DNA of 64,000 nt, taken from positions 1-64,000 of the forward strand of contig CAXXGF010000073.1 in NCBI GenBank assembly GCA_963677445.2, in the 5' to 3' direction. Numbering within the stretch: the stretch's first letter is position 1; each line of letters starts with the position of its first letter. Positions 1-7,463 of the stretch are shown here, piece by piece. Under the pieces are notes generated by a model that was given only the letters and a program-made list of their open reading frames with translations, was not told the DNA's origin and did no database searches. The DNA comes from G963677445 sp963677445 (GTDB taxonomy: Bacteria > Bacteroidota > Ignavibacteria > Ignavibacteriales > Melioribacteraceae). A program made the position numbers and the translations under genes.

Positions 1-1
1 A

Positions 2-445
2 TTATATATCTACTATGAAAATAAAGAAGAGCTTCTTAAATCAACCTATATTGAGATTAAAAGGAGAATGGGGGAAGAAATCTGCCGAAATATTGATGAT
101 GCAATATCAATCAAAGAAAATCTTAAAAACATCTGGAAATCGGGGCTGAGTTTTATCAGCAGGAACAGAGAGGCATTTTTATATGCCGAGCAGTTTTCTA
201 ATTCAGCATATTCCGAACTGGTGGATCACAGCGAGCTTGACCAATTTTTTGCGCCTTTAAAAAAAATGATTGATGAGGCGATTGATAAAAAAATAATTAA
301 AGAAGCTCCATTTGAGTTGATCACCGCATTTACTTTTTTCCCGATGATGTTTATTTCGAATAAAAAAATGTGCAGAACCATTGAAGTAAATGAAAAAATA
401 ACAGAGCTCTCCTACGAGATGGCCTGGGACTCAATCAAGAGATAA
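2..445 (+). CDS. TetR-family transcriptional regulator, C-terminal part (5' end outside window)
   Basis: The reading frame is open from the first bases of the window. It begins with a stretch containing YYENKEELL, which matches the end of the TetR helix-turn-helix (the usual YYHFKNKEELL region), followed by an all-helical ligand-binding part of about 130 residues. The first in-frame ATG at 68 is therefore internal, and the true start lies upstream of the window. The stop is 3 bp before the ATG of the metallo-hydrolase gene, so the two are probably cotranscribed and the regulator may control that gene. The ligand cannot be predicted. The TetR call rests on the short HTH remnant plus overall character. 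Confidence 0.7.
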   Translation, partial: LYIYYENKEELLKSTYIEIKRRMGEEICRNIDDAISIKENLKNIWKSGLSFISRNREAFLYAEQFSNSAYSELVDHSELDQFFAPLKKMIDEAIDKKIIKEAPFELITAFTFFPMMFISNKKMCRTIEVNEKITELSYEMAWDSIKR

Positions 446-448
446 ATT

Positions 449-1588
449 ATGAGAAAAAGAATAAAAAAGCTGATAAAGGTTGGCGCTATTAGTTTGCTGG
501 CAGTTTTAATCGCGGGATTATTTATCGCGCAATCATGTTCATCGGCACAATACAGCAGCGGAGATAAAAGAATGAATAAAATAAAAAAGTCGGAACAATA
601 CCGGGATGGCAAATTCCACAATTATCATGGAGCTCTTGAATTGAATTTTATTAAAAGTATTCCTTTGTTTTGGGAGTTTTTAGTCTCGGATAACCAGAGA
701 ACGCCGGATATAAAAATACCTATAGTAAATAATGACCTGAGCCTGATAAAAGAGAAGAGGGAAAATGAGCTGAGCGTTACCTGGGCCGGCCATTCTTCGC
801 AGATCATCAATATAGATGGAAAACTTATTCTTACCGATCCGGTCTATTATAGATCCACCGTTTTTATGGGACCCTCGAGATATAACGGCGACCTTCCTTT
901 TGATATAAACGCGCTGCCTGAAATAGACCTTGTTTTGATATCACACAATCACTATGATCATATGAATATAAAAACTATAAAGAGTATACATAAAAAAGTT
1001 AAACATTTTATTGTTCCCCTTATGGTAGGGGCTGAACTTGAAAAGGCGGGCGTCCCGACAGAAAAAATTACTGAAATGGACTGGTGGGAAGAAATCACTC
1101 TCTTTGATGATTTCCTGGTTGCTTTTACACCTACGCAGCATTTCTCAGGCAGGGGATTATTTGACAGGGATAAAACATTGTGGGGATCGTTTGTTGTGAA
1201 AGGACCGGTTCATTCTGTCTACTTCAGCGGCGATTCAGGCTACTTCGACGGTTTCGCGAAAATTGGGGAAAAATATGGTCCATTTGATTTAACAATGATG
1301 GAATGCGGAGCTTATAACCAGCGCTGGCGTCACATTCACATGATGCCCGAGGAGACGGTTCAGGCGCATATAGATGTTAAAGGTAAGATACTTCAGCCGA
1401 TGCACTGGGGGACGTTTAACCTCGCTCTACACCCCTGGTATGACCCTATGGTAAGGGTGGCAAAAGCCGCCGACAGTCTTGGCGTTAAGCTGGCGACTCC
1501 TGTAGCCGGTCAGACTATAACAATAGGTGATTCACTGAATACAGAAAGGTGGTGGGAACCTCTGATCACAGGTGAAAAGCTGCCGTGA
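449..1588 (+). CDS. Metallo-beta-lactamase-fold hydrolase, NAPE-PLD/UlaG-like, exported
   Basis: The 379-residue protein has an N-terminal hydrophobic segment (residues about 10-32) ending in a Ser-Cys, consistent with a signal peptide or lipoprotein anchor, although the lipobox is imperfect. The metallo-beta-lactamase core is clear. It has the metal motif HNHYDH near residue 166, a His in TPTQH near 230, an Asp in SGDSGY near 260, and a His in MHWGTF near 320. The order and the HIHMMP/MHWGTF segments fit the family related to N-acyl-phosphatidylethanolamine phospholipase D, so a phosphodiesterase acting on membrane lipid or a similar ester is plausible, but the substrate is inferred only from family likeness. 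It sits 3 bp after the TetR gene and probably shares its transcript. Confidence 0.8.
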   Translation: MRKRIKKLIKVGAISLLAVLIAGLFIAQSCSSAQYSSGDKRMNKIKKSEQYRDGKFHNYHGALELNFIKSIPLFWEFLVSDNQRTPDIKIPIVNNDLSLIKEKRENELSVTWAGHSSQIINIDGKLILTDPVYYRSTVFMGPSRYNGDLPFDINALPEIDLVLISHNHYDHMNIKTIKSIHKKVKHFIVPLMVGAELEKAGVPTEKITEMDWWEEITLFDDFLVAFTPTQHFSGRGLFDRDKTLWGSFVVKGPVHSVYFSGDSGYFDGFAKIGEKYGPFDLTMMECGAYNQRWRHIHMMPEETVQAHIDVKGKILQPMHWGTFNLALHPWYDPMVRVAKAADSLGVKLATPVAGQTITIGDSLNTERWWEPLITGEKLP

Positions 1589-1607
1589 TAAGTGTTCCCC
1601 GGGAATT

Positions 1608-1724
1608 TTATGATCGTTTGCTTCTGTCGACTGCTTTAAGGATCTTAAGGTTAAGAACTATAAATCTCCAGAACTGAACAATCTTATTATTCATCAGACT
1701 TTTATCGCGCGCTGAAATTTTCAT
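1608..1724 (-). CDS. Small protein (38 aa) directly downstream of the SQR-like gene
   Basis: This ORF starts 12 bp after the stop of the flavoprotein gene, with a strong ribosome binding site (CAGGAG five bases before ATG). It encodes 38 residues, basic overall, with a central segment FWRFIVLNLKILKAV that could form an amphipathic or membrane-surface helix. There is no signal peptide or metal motif. Strong initiation signal, same strand and close spacing suggest real translation coupled to the upstream oxidoreductase, perhaps as a membrane-associated accessory peptide. No family is recognised, and chance cannot be excluded at this length. Confidence 0.5.
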   Translation of the reverse strand: MKISARDKSLMNNKIVQFWRFIVLNLKILKAVDRSKRS

Positions 1725-1736
1725 TTTTACTCCTGT

Positions 1737-3167
1737 TTATTCCGGTATAACTTTCCAGCCGGCTTTCGCCCGGAATTTATGCATAAATGTTGTATGAATC
1801 ATTCTTTTCATCCAGGCTCCGGCAAGTCCCATTTCCATGTGTGTAACAAAAAGATCCCGCCCCTCTTCATTGGGGAATCTGCGAATATCGGGCACAACAG
1901 GGTACATCACAATTGTAGCGGCTGAGCCATCCCAGAGTGAATCGCCCATAGAGGCAATACAAGCCGCGAACATTTCGGACATCCTTTCATGGTGAGTCAT
2001 TCTTCCTCTTTTAATCAGGTCGATGATATTAAGAGCGATAATACGTCCTATTATACCGGAAACCATTCCTGTCCTTGGGGGAGCCGCTGATATCAGAGTT
2101 CCGTTTTTTGTTTTATGAGGAACTGAGATCGGTCCCGGAGGAGCGAACGCTATTCCCCCCGCGAAGATGTTTCTGAAATTCCTGTTCTGGTAAACTGCCG
2201 GCCAGGCATCGGGATTTTCAGATAAAGTCTCATAATCGAGGCCGTAAATGGCGTCAACGGTTACAAACCCGGCCTTGTTAACAACTTTCTGTGAAATATC
2301 TTCACCATTCCTGCCAATATATTTAATATCCTGTCCGGTAAAACGGGGGATAAGCATCGCGAAATCATAGCCGCATTCACCATATTCACCATCAAGATTT
2401 TCCCAGTAAATTTTGTCCTTATCAACTTTGTGAACCGCTTTGCCTGTTTCTGAAATTATACCGTAATCATCAAATATCGCCGAAATGAATTCCCTGCTCG
2501 AAACAAATCCATCTTTGGTTTTTGCTCTTACACCGCGAACCCCGAAATCTCCCGGTTCCGATTCATTGGAAAGATAAACAATTTCAGCATTATTTCTCAG
2601 GTTCCTTTGCACAAGGTCTTTGTGGATATTCGTAATATACTCAAGGGCAGCGCCCTGGCAGGTTGCGCCCGGATGACCCGTGCCAATAACTATTTTTTGT
2701 TTTTCGTCCGATTCCATTTTTTTTATGATCTCTTTATACGCATCGCGGCTTTGAACGGCATGATCAAGGTTGCAGATGGAATATGTATTCCCCTGTTTTG
2801 GTCCCAGACCGGGAGTGGCGTCAAAGTCAAGTTTCGGACCAAACGCCAGTACAAGATAATCATAATCGAATTGTTTCTGATTTCCACTTTCATCTTCAGC
2901 AAATAGAAATTGATCCTCCGGATGTACTGCCGTGACTTTGCCCTGGAAAAAATTGATGTTCTTTTTCCTGTATACCGGTTTGAGGGGAAATGTTGTTTTT
3001 TCCTCTTTCATGTGGTCAATACCGACCCATACGAGGGAAGGAATAAAAAGGAAATAATCATTCTTGTTGATTACGGTAATTTCATGATCTTTGCCCAGAG
3101 CGTCTCCGAGGTACAAGGCGGAAGTATGACCGGCAAATCCGGCCCCGACAATTACTATTTTAGACAT
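1737..3167 (-). CDS. FAD-dependent pyridine-nucleotide-disulfide family oxidoreductase, sulfide:quinone oxidoreductase-like
   Basis: The 476-residue flavoprotein begins with the FAD dinucleotide-binding motif GAGFAG (residues 8-13). A second Rossmann-type region follows around residues 160-180, containing GTGHPGATCQG with a cysteine where sulfide:quinone oxidoreductases (SQR) carry a redox-active one. The PRFTGQD and GGIAFAPPGP segments match the second FAD contact of that family. The C-terminus (about the last 40 residues) is basic and amphipathic, as in SQRs that dock on the membrane and reduce quinone. The likely role is sulfide or polysulfide oxidation at the inner membrane. The alternative is another type II NADH dehydrogenase relative. 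A 38-codon ORF follows immediately. Confidence 0.75.
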   Translation of the reverse strand: MSKIVIVGAGFAGHTSALYLGDALGKDHEITVINKNDYFLFIPSLVWVGIDHMKEEKTTFPLKPVYRKKNINFFQGKVTAVHPEDQFLFAEDESGNQKQFDYDYLVLAFGPKLDFDATPGLGPKQGNTYSICNLDHAVQSRDAYKEIIKKMESDEKQKIVIGTGHPGATCQGAALEYITNIHKDLVQRNLRNNAEIVYLSNESEPGDFGVRGVRAKTKDGFVSSREFISAIFDDYGIISETGKAVHKVDKDKIYWENLDGEYGECGYDFAMLIPRFTGQDIKYIGRNGEDISQKVVNKAGFVTVDAIYGLDYETLSENPDAWPAVYQNRNFRNIFAGGIAFAPPGPISVPHKTKNGTLISAAPPRTGMVSGIIGRIIALNIIDLIKRGRMTHHERMSEMFAACIASMGDSLWDGSAATIVMYPVVPDIRRFPNEEGRDLFVTHMEMGLAGAWMKRMIHTTFMHKFRAKAGWKVIPE

Positions 3168-3586
3168 TCGGTCCTCAAAATTAGTTCTGAAAAATTAGAT
3201 TCAGTTATTCAAAAAAGGATTCAGGGTGTCATTTGTAATCAAAAAGAATAATATTACGCATTGTGCGGAAACGGACAACATAGTTGAAAATCGTACAAAA
3301 TGAGTTGAATTTATCATCAATAAACCGGCGAATTCGGAAGTGAAGAGCAGTCGGTGAATAGTTGCTTAATTGACAATGGATAATTAAAAAAAGACCGGTT
3401 TTTTTATCATGTATCATTTTATCCTGTTAGTCTTTTAATACACTTAATCCTTTTCTTGCTTCGTTTTCCGGCTCCATCCGCAAATTCCGAAGGAAATATT
3501 GTGCTGTCGAATAAGGTCGATAAGGTTTTATTTTTACGGGGATTACCTATGCTACTAAGGTTAAAAAAATCAAAAATAAGGTTTTT
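3168..3586. other. Gene-free interval, no recognised feature
   Basis: This interval separates the SQR-like gene (minus) from a truncated permease (plus). I see no convincing coding frame with an initiation signal; the short frames present overlap one another and lack ribosome binding sites. It probably contains the promoter of the SQR-like gene and decayed sequence belonging to the missing front part of the permease, but no protein similarity is readable there. Confidence 0.4.
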
Positions 3587-4492
3587 TTGAACATTTTGAG
3601 AAGACTGGCAGATATGAATGGCGCGTCGGTATATTCGGATGGAGAAAGGGTTGGAACAGGATTTTCAATCTATTATGTCAGGACTGATTATGATTACTTT
3701 AAGACCTTTGAAATTCCTTTGACGGCGGGGCGGGCTTTTTCAAGAGAATATAATACAGACATAAACGGAGGATTTATTCTTAATGAAACCGCTGTGAAAC
3801 TTATCGGCTGGAAATCGCCAAATGAAGCAGTCGGGAAAAGATTTGTTTATGGCGGGGTAGAAGGACAAATTATCGGCGTTACGGAAGATTTTCATTTTGA
3901 GTCACTTCATAACCCGATATCTCCGATTGTTTTTACACTTTCGGAACAAAGTCTTAATCAGATAATTATACGATTACTTCCGGGAACTGATAACGCCACA
4001 ATTAAATATGTAGAAGGATTAGTTAAAGAGTACGCGCCTAAACATCCTTTCAGCTACAGTTTTATCGAAGAGAGACTTCAGCAGGGATATATTCCGGAAG
4101 AAATTTTGGGAGAGATGCTTGATTATACAGCGATTCTCGCGGTATTAATAGCCTGTCTCGGTCTTTATGGCCTGGTATCTTACACAGTGGAACAGAAGAC
4201 AAAAGAAATCGGAATAAGAAAAGTTTTGGGCGCCTCCGTTCCTTCTTTGTTTGTTATGCTCACCGGCAAGTTCAGCAGGTGGGCTTTGTTCGCGAATATA
4301 ATTGCCTGGCCTTTGGGATACTGGATAATGAACAGCTGGCTGGAAGATTTTGCCTACCGGATTGATTTATCTCCCATTCATTTTGTATCGGCAGGTTTTA
4401 TAACATTAGTAATCGCCCTCGCAGCTTCGGGGATACAGTCTGTCAGGGCGGCAATGGCAAACCCGGTTGATTCACTTAGGAATGAGCAATAA
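3587..4492 (+). pseudogene. Truncated FtsX/MacB-type ABC transporter permease (C-terminal third)
   Basis: The open frame codes for about 300 residues that match only the end of an ABC-type permease of the MacB/FtsX class, normally about 800 residues in this lineage. The first 150 residues look like the periplasmic core domain, and residues about 178-295 hold three membrane segments of the FtsX domain. The typical EQKTKEIGIRKVLGA motif lies between the first two, and the usual ending NPVDSLRNEQ is present. The only start is a TTG with no ribosome binding site, and the first FtsX half and N-terminal membrane segment are absent. I read this as a 5'-truncated remnant. A strong terminator follows, so the 3' end is authentic. 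Confidence 0.75.
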
Positions 4493-4518
4493 TTATTATC
4501 GGCTTCTTTAAAATAAAA

Positions 4519-4540
4519 AAACCTCCTTTGCAGGAGGTTT
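4519..4540 (+). terminator. Rho-independent terminator after the truncated permease
   Basis: An 8-bp stem AAACCTCC / GGAGGTTT with a 6-base loop lies 26 bp after the permease stop. It is flanked by A-rich sequence on the left and a T-run on the right, so it may work in both directions. Confidence 0.75.
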
Positions 4541-4652
4541 TTCAAGGAAGTTATATACCAATTAATTTAAGGAGAGTAAAAAAAATGGGAAAAGGTGAGC
4601 AGCCTTTGCCCGGGTGATTTATATAGTAAATCGAAAATCTGCACGTGGGGAT

Positions 4653-4692
4653 TATTCCTTAAGGAGTTAAATTCTACGTAAAGTGGCAAAAT
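4653..4692 (+). repeat. Imperfect direct repeat, copy 1
   Basis: A 40-bp segment ending in AAATTCTACGTAAAGTGG and then CAAAAT. It matches 5560-5599 with five mismatches by eye. The 24-base core has two mismatches. No function is apparent. Confidence 0.7.
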
Positions 4693-4912
4693 ATTTGGTG
4701 ACTATTTGGATTGTAGCTTTTTTTTAGCTTAACTCTGTTGATCCCCTACAGGCTCTTATCACCACACTAACGCCAACATGTTGAGAATAATCTAAGGAGC
4801 AAAATTTGTCAAAAAGCCCGCCAATAACATGTTGCCGATTGACAGGCTACGATTCTAAATCCATAAGCTGATGGAGTCAGAAAATGAAAAGTTATCGGTT
4901 AGCTCAAGGATA

Positions 4913-4964
4913 GTCCTCCCCCGTCTTCAAAGAAAAACACTTTGAATCCACCCCCTCCGGCGGG
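4913..4964 (+). repeat. Inverted repeat, left arm, with internal hairpin
   Basis: This 52-nt arm starts GTCCTCCCCCGTC and ends CACCCCCTCCGGCGGG. It is the inverted counterpart of 5185-5236. Both arms contain a 7-bp hairpin around a conserved loop AAAAACA. The stem here is TTCAAAG / CTTTGAA, different from the other arm but still paired. The last ten bases are the target duplication of the element inserted at 4965. Confidence 0.85.
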
Positions 4965-5137
4965 CACTGCTGTCAACTTAAGGGATTTTATTTTTTACCG
5001 GCCCCGAAGGGGTCGAAGCCGAATAGCCACGGGGTGTTCCCGCAGGGAATTCCCCGTGGGGACGGATAGAAAAAATATACAATCCCCAATATTCCCGGGA
5101 ACATAAAAAAGATTTTGGGCCTAAGTTGACAGCAGTG
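4965..5137. mobile_element. Small non-autonomous (MITE-like) transposable element, copy A, 173 bp
   Basis: The element has terminal inverted repeats: CACTGCTGTCAACTTAAGG at the left and its complement, beginning CACTGCTGTCAACTTAGG, at the right. It is flanked by a perfect 10-bp direct repeat CTCCGGCGGG at 4955-4964 and 5138-5147, the expected scar of transposition. It carries no transposase. A copy with the same ends but a different, longer core lies at 63761-63995 in opposite orientation. It must be mobilised in trans by a transposase not identifiable here. The 10-bp duplication would suit an IS4-like source, which is inference. Confidence 0.85.
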
Positions 5138-5184
5138 CTCCGGCGGGGGATATTTATCGATAATCCTGAGCAATCAAAATGTCC

Positions 5185-5236
5185 CCCGCCGGAGGGGGTG
5201 GCCCCGATGTGTTTTTCGTCGGGGACGGGGGAGGAC
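5185..5236 (-). repeat. Inverted repeat, right arm, with internal hairpin
   Basis: The reverse complement matches 4913-4964 exactly over the outer 13 and 17 bases and over the loop AAAAACA. The stem is CCCGACG / CATCGGG instead of TTCAAAG / CTTTGAA. Three base pairs differ by changes on both sides that keep pairing, and one pair is lost. Confidence 0.85.
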
Positions 5237-5559
5237 ACACCTCGAGTAACTACGAAACTTATGCCTGGCAATAAAACTTTCTAACTGCTGATGAATATCT
5301 TACCAATTTGCGTATAATTTAACTTCTTATTGAATAAATCGCCGCCCGTTTTGCCAGAGAACTTTTCCCCATAAGGGCGTTTTCCTCAGCTTTGCCTGGG
5401 GAAAATTTAGGGATCTTACTATATTTTTTTGTTCTTTACTACCCCACAGGGACGTTCCGCAATAATGCTGCTTCTACAAAGCAGATTCGATTCAAAAAAA
5501 TATTCCCGGGAAAGCCAATTCGTAATTCGTCATTCCTCATTATTTCTGGTTTGCCAGAT

Positions 5560-5599
5560 TATTCCGTAAGCAGTCAAATTCTACGCAAAATGGCAAAAT
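5560..5599 (+). repeat. Imperfect direct repeat, copy 2
   Basis: Matches 4653-4692 with five differences in 40 bases. The copy continues into AT-rich sequence on the right without clear further similarity. Confidence 0.7.
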
Positions 5600-5633
5600 T
5601 TTATTTGACCATCAATTTACCGGGGAATTCTGT

Positions 5634-5652
5634 CGTCCCTGGCGGGACTTTT
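5634..5652 (+). repeat. Short hairpin repeat CGTCCCTGGCGGGACTTTT
   Basis: GTCCC and GGGAC arms around a 4-base loop, followed by T residues. Related copies are at 5705-5723 and 63555-63573. Looks like a REP-type palindrome or terminator-like hairpin. No gene is nearby upstream. Confidence 0.6.
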
Positions 5653-5704
5653 GATCAACTTCTTAACTTATTTCCCCACAATGAATTGTGGGGCTATTAT
5701 CTAT

Positions 5705-5723
5705 CGTCCCTGACGGGACTTTT
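5705..5723 (+). repeat. Short hairpin repeat CGTCCCTGACGGGACTTTT
   Basis: Second copy of the 19-base hairpin repeat, one base different from the copy at 5634 and followed by a longer T-run. Confidence 0.6.
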
Positions 5724-5789
5724 TTGGGATTTTGAAGTTATCTTAGAGAAAAATTGCTGGTTCTTATCTCTCCACTAACCACTATTCAC

Positions 5790-5814
5790 TTCTGGCTTTG
5801 CCAGTTTATGATTA
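5790..5814 (+). repeat. Dispersed 25-bp repeat with CTGGC-TTT-GCCAG hairpin, copy 1
   Basis: Matches 25005-25029 in 23 of 25 bases and continues into a GATTAC/GATTAT-rich tract. It lies just beyond the stop of kduD, so its small hairpin could also end the operon transcript on the minus strand. Confidence 0.6.
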
Positions 5815-5838
5815 CGATTATAATTACGATTATGATTT

Positions 5839-6600
5839 TTAACGGCCCATCCAGCCGCCATCGACTGTTATGACGGTGCCATTGAGATAGGCGGAGGCGT
5901 CTGAGGAGAGAAATACAACTGTTCCCATAAGATCCTCGGGAGTTCCCCAGCGGCCATGAGGGATTCTGTCTAATATCGCTTTATTTCTTACAGCGTCTTC
6001 ACGAAGGGCTTTTGTATTATCTGTAGCGATATAACCCGGAGCGATGGCATTAACGGTAACACCTTTTGAAGCCCATTCATTCGCGAAGGCCATTGTAAGC
6101 TGTTTAATTCCCCCTTTTGAAGCGGCGTAACCGGGAACCGTTATTCCACCCTGGAAGGAGAGCAGGGAAGCGATAAATACAACCTTGCCATATCCTCTTT
6201 CAACCATATCCTTGCCAAATTCCCTTGTAAGGATAAATTGTGAATTTAGATTTACCTCAATCACTTTATCCCAGTATTCATCAGGATGTTCGGCTATAGG
6301 TTTTCTTAATATTGTGCCGGCGTTGTTGATAAGAATATCAACCTTTTCGAAATCTTCTTTCACTTTACCGATGAATTCATAAAGAGAGTCACGATTTGAA
6401 AAATCGGCCATATATGATTTAAATTTTTTCCTAAGTCCGGTGATAATTTTTTCTGTTTCGGTGAAGTCACTTTCGTAAGAAACGCCGATAATATCAGCTC
6501 CCGCTTCCGCGAGGGCTTTAGCGTAAAACTGCCCTATGCCTTTATTGCAACCGGTAACAAGCGCGGTTTTACCATCAAGGCTGAATTTGTCAAGTATCAT
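5839..6600 (-). CDS. kduD: KduD-type 2-dehydro-3-deoxy-D-gluconate 5-dehydrogenase (SDR)
   Basis: This 253-residue short-chain dehydrogenase has the cofactor motif TGCNKGIG near residue 16, NNAG near 92, a catalytic YAASK near residue 158 and the typical DGGW ending. Overall sequence matches KduD, which reduces 5-keto-4-deoxyuronate-derived 2,5-diketo-3-deoxygluconate to KDG in the cytoplasm. It is the last gene of the long minus-strand pectin cluster, 14 bp after kduI, its pathway partner. No UxuB is present in the cluster, so this SDR might also reduce fructuronate to mannonate; that is speculation. Confidence 0.9.
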   Translation of the reverse strand: MILDKFSLDGKTALVTGCNKGIGQFYAKALAEAGADIIGVSYESDFTETEKIITGLRKKFKSYMADFSNRDSLYEFIGKVKEDFEKVDILINNAGTILRKPIAEHPDEYWDKVIEVNLNSQFILTREFGKDMVERGYGKVVFIASLLSFQGGITVPGYAASKGGIKQLTMAFANEWASKGVTVNAIAPGYIATDNTKALREDAVRNKAILDRIPHGRWGTPEDLMGTVVFLSSDASAYLNGTVITVDGGWMGR

Positions 6601-6614
6601 TTTATCCTCTGTAA

Positions 6615-7448
6615 TTATTTCATATTTTCCATTGGTATCCAGTCCATATCATCAAAGTCCTGGTTTTCTCCTCCCATCGCCCAGATAAAAGAATAATTCT
6701 GAGTTCCGGGGCCTGAATGGAGAGACCAGCTTGGTGAAAGCACAGCTTGTTTATCCCTGATCAAAATATGCCTTGTTTCTTCCGGCGACCCGATAAGATG
6801 GACGACGAAAGATTCTTTTCGGAGATTGAAATACATATAAACCTCTGATCTGCGCTGATGTGTATGCGCCGGCATGGTATTCCATACGCTTCCTTCATCA
6901 AGAATTGTAAGTCCCATTACAAGCTGGCAGCTCTCAACTTTACCCGGAAGAATGTATTTATGTATCGTGCGTTTATTTGAATCGGCAAGTGAACCGAGGT
7001 CAACAGATTCAGCGTCTTCAAGTTTGATATATTTATCGGGATATTCGGTATGTGCAGGATAACTGACAAAATAGAAGAGGGCGGGGGAGTTTTTATCTTC
7101 GCTTCCGAAGGTTATTTCTTTTTTCCCTCTGCCAATATAAAGCGCATCGTAATGATTTAAGTCATATTCTGTGTTATCAACTTTTACTTTCCCTTTAGCG
7201 CCGATATTAATAATTCCGAGTTCTCTTCTTTCGGTGAAATAATCGGCGGCCATTTCTTTTTTACTGGCTGTCAGGCTTAGTTTTTCTCCAACGGGAACCG
7301 CTGAACCGGTGATTGACCGGTCAATATCAGAATAAACCATAGGAACCGCATTCTCCTGAAATAAATTTTCTATCAGGAATTTTTCACGAAGCTGTTTCGT
7401 GGTCAGATTAATAAATCCTTCTTTATCTGGTGAATATCTAACTTCCAT
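6615..7448 (-). CDS. kduI: 4-deoxy-L-threo-5-hexosulose-uronate ketol-isomerase
   Basis: The 277-residue protein matches KduI in length and throughout. It isomerises the unsaturated galacturonate product (5-keto-4-deoxyuronate) to 2,5-diketo-3-deoxygluconate. The zinc-binding signature HTHQRRSEVY is visible near residues 195-205, with a further His in the WSLHSGPGTQNY segment near 243. The signature supplies two His and one Glu ligand. It is a cytosolic cupin enzyme with no signal peptide. It lies between the TRAP large permease gene (15 bp) and kduD (14 bp), and is part of the same transcription unit. Confidence 0.95.
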   Translation of the reverse strand: MEVRYSPDKEGFINLTTKQLREKFLIENLFQENAVPMVYSDIDRSITGSAVPVGEKLSLTASKKEMAADYFTERRELGIINIGAKGKVKVDNTEYDLNHYDALYIGRGKKEITFGSEDKNSPALFYFVSYPAHTEYPDKYIKLEDAESVDLGSLADSNKRTIHKYILPGKVESCQLVMGLTILDEGSVWNTMPAHTHQRRSEVYMYFNLRKESFVVHLIGSPEETRHILIRDKQAVLSPSWSLHSGPGTQNYSFIWAMGGENQDFDDMDWIPMENMK

Positions 7449-7463
7449 TTTAATAACTCCTTT

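Larger units (their letters stand above)
4541..5838. other. Repeat-rich gene-free island
   Basis: About 1.3 kb without a credible gene. It contains a 40-bp imperfect direct repeat, a 52-bp inverted repeat with hairpins, a small transposable element, two hairpins of the CGTCCCTGACGGGAC type, a perfect hairpin with CCCCACAAT and ATTGTGGGG arms near 5672-5692, and a CTGGC-TTT-GCCAG hairpin next to the end of the pectin operon. The longer open frames here run through these repeats and have no initiation signals. Several motifs recur near 25.0 kb and 63.5 kb, so this looks like an accumulation site for mobile and REP-like DNA. Confidence 0.7.

Noticed and set aside
4978..5271. Open frames of 61-97 codons through the transposable element and inverted repeat
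   Set aside because: They run through repeat ends and hairpins, lack ribosome binding sites and differ between the two element copies.
5806..5836. GATTAC-rich tract as a possible CRISPR or microsatellite array
   Set aside because: Units are degenerate and there are no spacers; too short for an array. No cas genes are present.
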